From Flavobacterium phragmitis (GTDB lineage Bacteria > Bacteroidota > Bacteroidia > Flavobacteriales > Flavobacteriaceae), in assembly GCF_900112575.1 (NCBI RefSeq), contig NZ_FOMH01000010.1, positions 152,164 to 216,163 on the forward strand: a stretch of 64,000 nucleotides of DNA. Reading direction: 5' to 3'. A model generated the notes under the pieces. It saw only the letters and a list, made by a program, of their open reading frames with translations. It was not told where the DNA came from and made no database searches. A program made the position numbers and the translations under genes. Below, in pieces: positions 16,953 to 24,874 of the stretch (its first letter is position 1; every line of letters begins with the position of its first letter).

Positions 16953-17267
16953 ATGCAACACCAAGATGCCTATCACACATACTAGATATACATTCTCACA
17001 GACAAATACAAAACCGTTTTCTACACAGGAGTTACAAATAACTTAAAAATCCGCTTAAGCCAGCACAAAGAAAACAATACAACTGGAAACAAAATCTTTA
17101 CATCAAAATACAATGCGACATTCTTACTATATTTCGAAAAGTTTACTTGGATTCAAGAAGCAATTGCTCGCTAAAAAGAAGTAAAATACTGGCGTAGAGA
17201 AAAGAAAATCGAACTAGTAAAAACTATTAACCCAGATTTAGATTTTTTGAATTATTTATTTGAATAA
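16953..17267 (+). pseudogene. GIY-YIG endonuclease family pseudogene
   Basis: Reading from ATG 16953 gives 104 codons plus a stop, interrupted by TAG at 16983-16985 (codon 11) and TAA at 17172-17174 (codon 74). Otherwise it is a complete small GIY-YIG protein of the UPF0213/YhbQ-like type. The first block is degraded to Y*IYILTDKY, followed by FYTGVTNNLKIRLSQHK, then IQEAIAR*KEVKYWRREKK and the C-terminal NPDLDFLNYLF. Intact relatives usually have Y at the first stop and Q or E at the second. Both look like simple point mutations, so the gene is dead but recent. Confidence 0.85.
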
Positions 17268-17359
17268 TGTTGCCAATCTTTGTAGAGCTATCGAAATGAC
17301 AATATTGTTTATAAACTTTACGTAATCAAAACAAAAAAAAATATTTAATACCTAAACAA

Positions 17360-17911
17360 ATGAACTTTGAAGTACTTAACATTCGTAGAATAGACCCTGC
17401 AACAGGTTATTTCAAATTACATCAAGATTATATTCTTTCTTATGATCATTATGATGGCTGGACTCAACGATTGTTAAGAGCTGGAATTTATATAGATATC
17501 ATTTATGAATGTAAAGTTGAGATACGCTTTTACACAAAAAATCAGGATAAATTTGAAAAACAATTTGAATGCGAAATACCTTCTGAAATTAAAAATATAA
17601 TTTCTGAAATAATGGACCTTGATGATCTCGTATTAAAACATAATTATGCAGATGGGGTTATGGAAGACTTCGGTGATCAACATTTTGTTATTAATAATAA
17701 TGGTATATCTCATAATATTGGAGTAGGCTTTACGGAGAAAAAGCGTCAGCCAGAAAATTCGTCAGAAAAGTTGTTTTTTGTTTTAATTGATCTTTTTGAA
17801 AAATGGCTTGAAAAACTTTATCAGGAATGTTTACAAGAATCTGTAATATCCAGTCAAACCATTTCAAACGATAAACCTAACGTTCGGATCAAACGAAAAC
17901 ATAAAAAGTAA
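17360..17911 (+). CDS. hypothetical protein
   Basis: 183-residue cytoplasmic protein with no signal peptide or membrane segment. It has an acidic middle (EIMDLDDLVLKHNYADGVMEDFGD) and a basic C-terminal end (RIKRKHKK). An aromatic patch, ILSYDHYDGWTQRLLRAGIY, opens the protein. No family was recognised. It follows the GIY-YIG pseudogene and begins the run of small orphan genes. Confidence 0.65.
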   Translation: MNFEVLNIRRIDPATGYFKLHQDYILSYDHYDGWTQRLLRAGIYIDIIYECKVEIRFYTKNQDKFEKQFECEIPSEIKNIISEIMDLDDLVLKHNYADGVMEDFGDQHFVINNNGISHNIGVGFTEKKRQPENSSEKLFFVLIDLFEKWLEKLYQECLQESVISSQTISNDKPNVRIKRKHKK

Positions 17912-18007
17912 ATCTTCACTTCTTCAAAAATTCTAGATCTTTTCATCAAAGTAAATATTAAAAATTAATCTTTTAATTCACTGTCATTACAATCCTATTA
18001 GTTAAAT

Positions 18008-18304
18008 ATGAAAACAATACTAAGAATATCATCTTTTATTGGGCTTTTTCTTTTTATGGGTAGCTATTTCATCAGTCCTTATATTGTCAATGATGGCCAG
18101 TACATCGTAGTGGATGCTGACAGAGTCGGGTTTTTAAAAATGTTATATATCATCACTAGCACTATTTTCGGATATCTATCTTTTGCATTCCTTAAAGTTT
18201 TTAAAAACAAAATCTATTTGACTTTTTGCTTTATTTTCCTTGCCCTGAGTTACTGTTTTTGTCCAAAATGTTTTTTTTATTTTGATCCTTTTTTAGACTC
18301 ATAA
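18008..18304 (+). CDS. small hypothetical membrane protein
   Basis: 98 residues with three hydrophobic segments (about 8-27, 45-63 and 70-88) and a loop rich in D/G between the first two. The last segment contains SYCFCPKCFFYF, a Cys cluster (CxC and CxxC) that might bind metal or form disulfides. No known family. Same strand as its neighbours, with separate spacing of about 100 nt on each side. Confidence 0.6.
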   Translation: MKTILRISSFIGLFLFMGSYFISPYIVNDGQYIVVDADRVGFLKMLYIITSTIFGYLSFAFLKVFKNKIYLTFCFIFLALSYCFCPKCFFYFDPFLDS

Positions 18305-18389
18305 TCTGCTTTTCAAAATAAAAAGAAAACTCAAATAAAAATCCTATTTTTAACATCCCAAATCAAATCAAATCAAATCCAAAAAATAA

Positions 18390-18839
18390 ATGAAACCTAC
18401 AATTCTTCTATTCACATTGTTTTTTCTATCTGCAACAAACTCATTCAGCCAAACTTTAGCTGATTTAAAACTAAAACCAAAAGAAATCCCAAAAGGTTAT
18501 ATAGCAAACGACGGTAATATTTGTGTGACGCCTCAGGCTTGTAATTTTTATACTGATATTGAAACCTACAGTAATATTGTTGGAACTGTAAAAAGTAAAG
18601 CGATTCAAAGTTTTAAAAATAAAGGAGACAAAGGCTCAATTATGTATTTTGAATTTGATCATGTATTTAAAGGTGATCGATTTTTGCAAGGTTTACTTTG
18701 GGGAAAAGCTGGCGAACCAACCGCTGAACATCCAGAAGAATATATTGCGAAAGGTAAATTTTTAGTGATTTGGAGTTTGAAGGCAGATAGTCCGTTAAAG
18801 GAAAAATCTGAAACTAAAGTGGAAGCTATTTTAGAGTAA
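18390..18839 (+). CDS. hypothetical secreted protein
   Basis: 149 residues beginning with a signal peptide (MKPTILLFTLFFLSATNSFSQ). The mature protein has a cysteine pair (NICVTPQACNFY) near residues 50-60, which could form a disulfide, and an N-terminal KLKPKEIPKGY segment. Resembles small exported proteins of unknown function in flavobacteria; no domain could be assigned. Confidence 0.65.
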   Translation: MKPTILLFTLFFLSATNSFSQTLADLKLKPKEIPKGYIANDGNICVTPQACNFYTDIETYSNIVGTVKSKAIQSFKNKGDKGSIMYFEFDHVFKGDRFLQGLLWGKAGEPTAEHPEEYIAKGKFLVIWSLKADSPLKEKSETKVEAILE

Positions 18840-18896
18840 TTCCTAATCTTTGCTTCATTTTAAATGCTTAATTTTGCTTGATAAAAACATTACAAA

Positions 18897-19259
18897 ATGA
18901 AACCACAAATACGAATTCTACTTTACTCCATATTATTCTTTTTGTATCTTACCGCAACTTCATTTTTTCTTTCTATAGGGCAAAAATTAAAAACAGATCC
19001 ATATATCACTTTAGGTTGTGGTTTTGCAATTTTTAATCTTATTTATGCTTTTTTAGCTTTAAAATGGAAACCGCTTTTGAATATTATTTTTGCTGTTGGA
19101 ATTTCCGCTCTATCGTTATTTTTGGCTTTGCAGTTTACCAATCTGCATTTATTGATAGATTACGATCCATATCAAGTAAAGACTGCCATATTTGCTAATG
19201 CAATTTTCTCAATTATTTTTTGGGAAATTGTGTATCAAGTGAAGATTAGGAAATCCTAA
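18897..19259 (+). CDS. hypothetical four-helix membrane protein
   Basis: 120 residues with four hydrophobic helices (about 7-26, 36-54, 58-79 and 97-115) and a short polar loop (LLIDYDPYQVKT) before the last one. Basic residues at both ends place the termini in the cytoplasm. No catalytic motif. Family not recognised. Confidence 0.65.
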   Translation: MKPQIRILLYSILFFLYLTATSFFLSIGQKLKTDPYITLGCGFAIFNLIYAFLALKWKPLLNIIFAVGISALSLFLALQFTNLHLLIDYDPYQVKTAIFANAIFSIIFWEIVYQVKIRKS

Positions 19260-19311
19260 AAATCAATATCAATTAACTCCATATTTAGCCGTAAAAAAAA
19301 GTCTTTCAAAT

Positions 19312-19390
19312 AGGGCTTAAGCCAAAAAAATGTAAGTTTTGCTAAAGCCCTGTTCTTTTTCTACATATTACTCCAGCTAAAGCTGGAGGC
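19312..19390 (+). repeat. dispersed repeat GCTAAAGCC...CCAGCTAAAGCTGGA, copy 1
   Basis: AGGGCTTAAGCC and GCTAAAGCCCT pair as one stem; CTCCAGCTAAAGCTGGAG forms a second palindrome. The same two-part unit occurs on the opposite strand at 46093-46150. Non-coding, in the 506-bp gap before the lipoprotein gene at 19766. Confidence 0.7.
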
Positions 19391-19492
19391 AATTCATTTT
19401 AAAACTATTTTTGAAAACTTAATGTATTTCATGAGCATAAAAACATTAAAAAAAATACTAGATTTACTCATAAGTAGTTTAAAATCAAATTC

Positions 19493-19642
19493 ATGAAGCA
19501 ACAACCACCCACAGACATTGTTCGCTGCATTGTAATGGTTATTATGGCTCTCGATCATGTTCAAGATTTGATGCATGTTGATTATAAAGTATCGAAAGCG
19601 GTTTGTCTCTATTGGCAATTTGCTGAAATACATTTAGAATAA
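19493..19642 (+). pseudogene. N-terminal fragment of a DUF1624-type acyltransferase gene
   Basis: ATG 19493 opens a 49-codon frame reading TDIVRCIVMVIMALDHVQDL then MHVDY. This matches the highly conserved first block (SIDxxRGxVMVIMALDHxRDxxH) of the DUF1624/heparan-alpha-glucosaminide acetyltransferase-like membrane family. The remaining roughly 300 residues are absent, the usual G after R is C, and the frame ends at TAA 19640-19642. It is a truncated gene remnant. Confidence 0.7.
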
Positions 19643-19765
19643 TATTGATATTACTAGACATACTGCAACGTATTTCTGGACAAGAAATAAAAAAGCCTTT
19701 AGTTTCTGTACGTATTTTTTTATATTAGCTTCGTTAAAATTTTTCGAAGCCAAAATAATTAAATA

Positions 19766-20317
19766 ATGAAAATCAGAATTTTATTCCTTTTATCCTTAAT
19801 TGCTGTTTCTTGTAAAAACGAAACAAAAACCGAAACTCCTCAAGTTTCTCAAAAAGACACCACACAAATTGCTCCCAAAACGGAGAACGAAATTGAAGAA
19901 ACTGACACCATTATAATTTCCAAAAAACATAAAATCAATCAGATTGTATGTGATTTGGACGGAGACGGAAAAAATGAAACTGTAGAGATCGTTAGAAGTA
20001 CAAAAAGCGATAAAAGCGGTTTGAAAATAACGTTCGGAAACGGAAAAAGAACGGATTATCTTGGTTTAGGTCAGAATGTTTTAAATCAAGGTTTTGATGA
20101 AATTGATTGGGCTGGAATATTCGAGAAAGCGCCAAAAGGAGAAATTGTCTGGAACAATGTCAACGATGACGGCGAAATTATGGGTGATGAAGAAATAAAA
20201 GAAGAAGACAAAATAAAACTCCCAAATGACGGAATCTTTATTCATGCCGAAGAAAGCTGCGGAGGTGGTATTATTTACCTGAAAAATGGGAAATACGATT
20301 GGGTACAGCAGGAATAA
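19766..20317 (+). CDS. lipoprotein with Ca-binding-like DLDGDGKNE motif
   Basis: 183 residues. Lipobox LIAVSC puts the lipidated cysteine at about residue 16, followed by a long Thr/Glu/Lys-rich linker. The globular part starts with QIVCDLDGDGKNETVEIV, the calcium-binding FG-GAP/VCBS-like turn, and a second acidic turn occurs in NNVNDDGEIMGDEE. The C-terminal region has ESCGGGIIYLKNGKYDW. Probably a surface or periplasmic lipoprotein; no activity can be assigned. Confidence 0.65.
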   Translation: MKIRILFLLSLIAVSCKNETKTETPQVSQKDTTQIAPKTENEIEETDTIIISKKHKINQIVCDLDGDGKNETVEIVRSTKSDKSGLKITFGNGKRTDYLGLGQNVLNQGFDEIDWAGIFEKAPKGEIVWNNVNDDGEIMGDEEIKEEDKIKLPNDGIFIHAEESCGGGIIYLKNGKYDWVQQE

Positions 20318-20354
20318 GTTTTTCCAATTCTATAAAATTCTAAAATATTGAAAA

Positions 20355-20825
20355 ATGGAAAATGCACTAGAAATTGCCAATCGTTTTAGAGAAACTATTT
20401 TAAACGGAACTTGGATTGCCAATACCAATTACAAAGACCAACTCGAAAATCTGGATTGGAAAATTGCTGTTACTCCGATTCAGAATTTAAATACGATTGC
20501 GCTTCTGGCACAGCATATTCATTATTATATTGATGGAATAAACAATGTCTTTAAAGGCGGAACTCTCGATATAAAGGACAAATTTAGTTTCGACTTTCCT
20601 CCTATTTCTTCGCAGGAAGACTGGGATATATTTTTGACTCGGTTTTGGAATGCAACGGAAGAGTTTGCTTCTTTTGTAGAACAAATGTCTGACGAAAAAC
20701 TAAATCAGTTTTTTGTGGATGAAAAGTACGGAAGTTACCGAAGAAATATTGAAGCTATGATTGAACACGGCTATTATCATTTAGGCCAAATTGTATTAAT
20801 AAAAAAATTGCTGACTCATCCATAA
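20355..20825 (+). CDS. DinB-like family protein
   Basis: 156 residues forming an apparent four-helix bundle of the DinB/YfiT superfamily. Candidate metal ligands are the histidines in LLAQHIHYYIDG (helix 2) and IEHGYYHLGQI at the C-terminus, the typical HxxxH placement. W residues precede each helix as in the family. DinB-like enzymes are often thiol-dependent, metal-binding proteins of uncertain substrate. Cytoplasmic, unlike its exported neighbours. It starts 37 nt after the preceding lipoprotein gene. Confidence 0.75.
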   Translation: MENALEIANRFRETILNGTWIANTNYKDQLENLDWKIAVTPIQNLNTIALLAQHIHYYIDGINNVFKGGTLDIKDKFSFDFPPISSQEDWDIFLTRFWNATEEFASFVEQMSDEKLNQFFVDEKYGSYRRNIEAMIEHGYYHLGQIVLIKKLLTHP

Positions 20826-20883
20826 TAGGTTTTCAATACACAAACAAACTATCAAATTTTATAAACCCAGCCAGTTAAAAAAA

Positions 20884-21867
20884 ATGAAGAAACTAATTTT
20901 AATTTTATTCTTATTGCTTGTGTTTATAAGCTGCAAGAAAGACAAACAATCTCAGAAAAAAGAAAATAATACTGTTGAAGACACAACTAATATTGTAGGT
21001 TCTAAAAATGACAGTATAGCTTTATTAGCATTAACCAAGGAACTTTACGAATGGGAAGAGAATAAAAGTACTGGTAGTGATTTTAGTCCTATTGAAGATA
21101 AAAATATCGACAGCATTTACAGCGGAATTGACATGAAGCTTCATAAAGCTAGACTTAAAGAGCTTCAAAACACTCATTTATTTTCAAAAGATTTTATTGA
21201 TAATTATAATAAAATCGCATTAAAAATTGACAGTGAATTTAAAAGTGGTACTTTAAAATGGAATGTTGGCGAACTTCCTCCGTTTGGTTCTGGAGCGAGT
21301 CCGTGGTGTAATTGTCAAGACACACCTGATCGTTTTCTAGATAAAATCTGGATTATGCATATTTCCATAGAGAACAACAAAGCATTTTACAATTGGAGCT
21401 GGGGCGATGGTATTGTATATAATGTTAAAGCTGTAAAAGAAAACAATGAATGGAAAATATCCTATCTGGAAGGTTTTGATTATGAAAGCTTTGTTGAAAG
21501 TTTTCAGAAAACAAATGATTTTACAGGAAGATGGAAAAATGATATGGTTTCACTAAATATTGGAAACAAGTCATTGGCATTTGAATATCACGGACAGTGC
21601 GTTTACTTTTATCCGGTTCGTAAAATAAGCGATACAGAGTTTGAAATGATTTGGGCAAGAGAGATGGACTGTAAATTTGATAATGGCACTGATGAAACTT
21701 TTGGATTAAAAGATATTCCGCAAGTTGGAAAGCCTTTTTCAAAATTTACACTTAAAAACAATGCTTTACATGTTCAGTATTACTATAAAAAATGGGTAGA
21801 AAAATACAGCGAACAAGTAAGCGGTGTCTTTACTTCAGAATATGAAAAAGAACGTGAGGAATATTAA
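20884..21867 (+). CDS. hypothetical lipoprotein
   Basis: 327 residues with a lipoprotein signal (LLLVFISC, Cys about 17) and a Lys-rich post-lipobox stretch. The mature protein has a SPWCNCQD cysteine pair and a WSWGDGIVYNVKAVKEN segment in the middle, then a beta-rich C-terminal half (GRWKNDMVSLNIGNKSLAFEY) resembling a small lipocalin-like barrel (inference). The next gene begins 12 nt after the stop. Family not recognised. Confidence 0.65.
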   Translation: MKKLILILFLLLVFISCKKDKQSQKKENNTVEDTTNIVGSKNDSIALLALTKELYEWEENKSTGSDFSPIEDKNIDSIYSGIDMKLHKARLKELQNTHLFSKDFIDNYNKIALKIDSEFKSGTLKWNVGELPPFGSGASPWCNCQDTPDRFLDKIWIMHISIENNKAFYNWSWGDGIVYNVKAVKENNEWKISYLEGFDYESFVESFQKTNDFTGRWKNDMVSLNIGNKSLAFEYHGQCVYFYPVRKISDTEFEMIWAREMDCKFDNGTDETFGLKDIPQVGKPFSKFTLKNNALHVQYYYKKWVEKYSEQVSGVFTSEYEKEREEY

Positions 21868-21879
21868 TTTTAAAATCTA

Positions 21880-22587
21880 ATGGAAAAATACTTTTATATT
21901 TTACTATTTGCTGTACAGTTTTCATTTTCGCAAAATACAGATCATCTTCCTACAGTTCTGAAACAGCTAAAACTAAAAGAAAGCCAAATAAGAATTGAGC
22001 TTTTTACTGAAAAAGTATTACCTTATGATAAAAGTAAAAGCGTTTTGGTAATTCCCAAATATGCTTCTGATATAGAAGAAGGTTCTTTCGTATTAGATGC
22101 TTATATATTGATAATCGATAATGCGACAGGGAAAATTATCTCCAAATTTATTGAACCCAATGCTTGGACATCTGATGCTCTAATTTTAACCGACATTACT
22201 ATTGATACCGGTTTGTATCATCTAAACAAAACCACAAGAGCATTTGGAATCAGGACAGATTATCGTACCCAAAGCCAGCCTAATCCGTACAGCGAAACCA
22301 ACTTATCGCTGTATATTGTCGAAAAAAATACTTTAAAACCTGTACTTCAAAATTTTAGAATTTATAAATATGGTGGCGAGTGGGATATGAAATGTGATGG
22401 CAAATTTGAAGACATTGATTCAACTATTGATATTGATAAATTACAAAACAAAAATTTTAATAATCTTATTATAAAAACAAAAATTACTAAAACAGAAAAC
22501 ATCTTAAAAGATGAGGATTGTATCTCTAAAGAAACTATTAAAAAAGAAACAGTCAAATTGATTTTTAATGGTAAAGAATACAAATAA
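21880..22587 (+). CDS. hypothetical secreted protein
   Basis: 235 residues with a signal peptide (MEKYFYILLFAVQFSFSQ). The mature sequence reads like a beta-structured periplasmic protein (KSVLVIPKY, LDAYILIIDNATGKIISKF, TGLYHLNKTTRAFGIRTDY) and has a repeated Lys/Thr-rich tail. There is no recognised catalytic motif. Tightly follows the lipoprotein gene, so the two are likely co-transcribed. Confidence 0.65.
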   Translation: MEKYFYILLFAVQFSFSQNTDHLPTVLKQLKLKESQIRIELFTEKVLPYDKSKSVLVIPKYASDIEEGSFVLDAYILIIDNATGKIISKFIEPNAWTSDALILTDITIDTGLYHLNKTTRAFGIRTDYRTQSQPNPYSETNLSLYIVEKNTLKPVLQNFRIYKYGGEWDMKCDGKFEDIDSTIDIDKLQNKNFNNLIIKTKITKTENILKDEDCISKETIKKETVKLIFNGKEYK

Positions 22588-22632
22588 AGAAAAACCATTA
22601 TCCTTAAAGCCTAACGAAATACCACTAAACAC

Positions 22633-23121
22633 ATGAAAACAAAAATTGTAATCTTAATAAGTCTAATTTGTCTAATAAGCTGCAAAGAATCGAATAAAAT
22701 TGAAAGAGACAACGAACCGCCAATTTATGGTGTAGAAAGTCAGGACGAAGAAATGAATGCAGCAATATTAAAAGCAAATGAAACCTTAGAGCATTTTAAT
22801 GAAGGATTGAAAAATCCTAGAGCTGAAAGTCAGGCTTTAAAAGTTCAGTTTTCAAATTCAAGTGGAATCGAGCATATGTGGGTTGGAGATGTTGTTTTTA
22901 AAAACGGAAAATACTCTGGAATTTTAAATAACGATCCTGAATACGTTAAAGAATATAGATCTGGTGACCAAATAGAAGTTGATCCATCAAAAATTAGTGA
23001 TTGGATGTATATTGAAAATGGAAAATTATATGGTGGTTATACTATAAAAGTACTTCGAAACAGAATGAGCGAAGAAGAACGAAAACAATTTGACGAAGAA
23101 AGCGGTATGCAGATCGATTAA
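22633..23121 (+). CDS. DUF2314 (YegJ-like) lipoprotein
   Basis: 162 residues. Lipobox LICLISC gives a lipidated cysteine near residue 17. The rest matches DUF2314: DEEMNAAILKANETLEHF, then HMWVGDVVFKNGKYSGILNN, GDQIEVDPSKISDWMY and the C-terminal GGYTIKVLRNRMSEEE. E. coli YegJ is the reference member; the function is unknown. It ends 25 nt before the next lipoprotein gene. Confidence 0.82.
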   Translation: MKTKIVILISLICLISCKESNKIERDNEPPIYGVESQDEEMNAAILKANETLEHFNEGLKNPRAESQALKVQFSNSSGIEHMWVGDVVFKNGKYSGILNNDPEYVKEYRSGDQIEVDPSKISDWMYIENGKLYGGYTIKVLRNRMSEEERKQFDEESGMQID

Positions 23122-23146
23122 TTTATTGGCTTTTGAAAACTATTTC

Positions 23147-23854
23147 ATGAAAAATATTCCATTTTTGTTTCTATTTATTCTTTTCTTTTCAAACTGTAAA
23201 TCAGACAAAAAAGAAGAAAACACAGTCATCTTAAAAGAAGTGACAACAGAAGAAACTCCTTTTATTCTAAAGGTTGAAAAAATTGATTCTACACAATTTC
23301 CAGCTTCTATTAAATATGAAGGATTTATCAAAAATGCCGTTCGATGGAAAGACAAACTAGGTGATAATATTGTAATTACTACTGAAACGGGTTATCATAT
23401 TAATCCCAAATTTGAGCATGACTCTGACGGTTCTGATGCCGAATTATTTGCATATCATTACATTGTTTCGGAAAACAAAGCCAAACAAACCTGGAGAGTT
23501 TATGATTTTATTTCGGATTGTCCTGTAGATATTGTGGCTTCGTTTGTCAAAAATACTTTTCAGGTTACTGACTTGAACCACAACGGGATTGCCGAAACTT
23601 GGTTAATGTACAAAACGGTCTGTCACGGTGATGTGAGTCCGTCCAACATGAAAGTCATCATGTACGAAGGAAACCAGAAATATGCAATGCGAGGCACTAA
23701 TAAAGTTATGGATGGTATTGAGGATAATGGAAAACAGCATTTTAGCGGAGGAGAATACAAACTGGATGAAAATTTTAAAAAAGGCCCAAATGTCTTTAAA
23801 GAATTTGCCCAAAAATTATGGAAGGATAATTTGATTGAAACTTGGGATAATTAA
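23147..23854 (+). CDS. lipoprotein, possible M949_RS01915-family surface polysaccharide protein
   Basis: 235 residues from ATG 23147. An in-frame ATG at 23090 overlaps the previous gene and would hide the signal peptide. MKNIPFLFLFILFFSNC is a lipoprotein signal. The body contains WKDKLGDNIVITTETGY, then TDLNHNGIAETWLMYK and KVIMYEGNQKYAMRG, which I associate with the M949_RS01915 family named from Riemerella anatipestifer and linked there to surface polysaccharide. That link is from memory. The DLNHNGIAE turn is calcium-site-like. Confidence 0.6.
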   Translation: MKNIPFLFLFILFFSNCKSDKKEENTVILKEVTTEETPFILKVEKIDSTQFPASIKYEGFIKNAVRWKDKLGDNIVITTETGYHINPKFEHDSDGSDAELFAYHYIVSENKAKQTWRVYDFISDCPVDIVASFVKNTFQVTDLNHNGIAETWLMYKTVCHGDVSPSNMKVIMYEGNQKYAMRGTNKVMDGIEDNGKQHFSGGEYKLDENFKKGPNVFKEFAQKLWKDNLIETWDN

Positions 23855-23869
23855 AAGCATAAAATACAA

Positions 23870-24628
23870 ATGAAAAATATAAAAATCCTTTTTTTACTTC
23901 TGATGATATCTTTTGGAAGTAAATCGGTTTCGCAGACCAAAACAAAAGCGACGGTACCTTCAAGAGAAACGGTTGAAGAATTTTATGATGCCATTTTTGC
24001 AAATGATACGCAGAAAGCTATCAAAATGATTGGCACAAAATTTCCAGCCAATTATGAACCGCAAAATAAAGTAACACCTCTTCAAGCTGCAATCTGGCAA
24101 AACAATTTAGTGCTTATAAAAGCATTAGTCGAAAAAGGAGCAAACATCAACAGTTCAAATGCTCAGGCTGTTGAAGTCGCTGCCGAAAAAGGAACTGTTG
24201 AAATTTTATCTTACCTAATTCAAAAAGGCGGTTCTATTTCTAACAAAGCTTTTAATACTGCTGGATTTGGTCATTTTTATGATAGTGCCAAATTATTGCT
24301 TCTAAAAGGCGCCAGTCAGGAAAAAGGAGATATTAGAGGAAAACTTTGGGTATTTGAACAAGCGGTTCGAAAATCGGATTATGAGGTTTTGAATGCGCTG
24401 AAATTAGATAAAGAAGAAATCAACTCTCATAATTATGACGGCGAAACTGCTTTAATAATTGCCGTTAAAAACAAAAATACCGAAATGGTAAAATACCTTC
24501 TGAAAAAAGGAGCTGACAAAAATAAACCCGAAACTTTTGATGCTGGAGACGATATTTCGTATGGTAAAAAACCTATTCAGATTGCTACTAAAATGAAATT
24601 AACAGAGATTGTCAAACTGCTCAAATAA
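23870..24628 (+). CDS. secreted ankyrin-repeat protein
   Basis: 252 residues with a signal peptide (MKNIKILFLLLMISFGSKSVSQ). Ankyrin repeats begin near residue 60: VTPLQAAIWQNNLVLIKALV, QAVEVAAEKGTVEILSYLI, then DGETALIIAVKNKNTEMVKY and PIQIATKMKLTEIVKLL. At least four units with the GADINx-type turns are present. Ankyrin proteins mediate protein contacts; in the periplasm some protect against damage, but no role can be fixed here. Starts 15 nt after the upstream lipoprotein stop. Confidence 0.85.
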   Translation: MKNIKILFLLLMISFGSKSVSQTKTKATVPSRETVEEFYDAIFANDTQKAIKMIGTKFPANYEPQNKVTPLQAAIWQNNLVLIKALVEKGANINSSNAQAVEVAAEKGTVEILSYLIQKGGSISNKAFNTAGFGHFYDSAKLLLLKGASQEKGDIRGKLWVFEQAVRKSDYEVLNALKLDKEEINSHNYDGETALIIAVKNKNTEMVKYLLKKGADKNKPETFDAGDDISYGKKPIQIATKMKLTEIVKLLK

Positions 24629-24696
24629 AGAAAGATTTCAAATTAATTTTAAAGATTCAGCCAGTATATTTATTATAAAAACTAAATGTTCTAATC

Positions 24697-24766
24697 TAGC
24701 CCCGATAGAGCCGATATCCTCGTATCCCGATGACTATCGGGAGGAGAGATAAAGGCGAAAGCGGGA
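24697..24766 (+). repeat. structured TAGCCCCGAT...GCGGGA repeat, copy 2
   Basis: Begins TAGCCCCGATAGAGCCGATA, contains the nested palindrome CCCGATgacTATCGGG and ends GGCGAAAGCGGGA. It matches copy 1 at 14239-14298 (minus strand) and is related to the larger element at 51591-51736. Confidence 0.75.
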
Positions 24767-24827
24767 CTAAAGGTTCTTTTGAAAATGATACTTTCTGCTC
24801 CTTAAAAAAATCTAGAAAAAGGCATAG

Positions 24828-24855
24828 TTGTTGAAAGTTAAAAGAAATATATTTA
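24828..24855 (+). promoter_or_regulatory. putative promoter of the 24875 lipoprotein gene
   Basis: TTG at 24828-24830 and TATATTTA at 24848-24855 (one mismatch to TANNTTTG) are spaced 17 bp apart, 19 nt before the ATG. Confidence 0.4.
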
Positions 24856-24874
24856 CACCTTCAAAAGAAACACT

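Noticed and set aside
19394..19633. 79-codon minus-strand frame
   Set aside because: It is the antisense of the DUF1624-type remnant on the + strand, which carries the recognisable motif.
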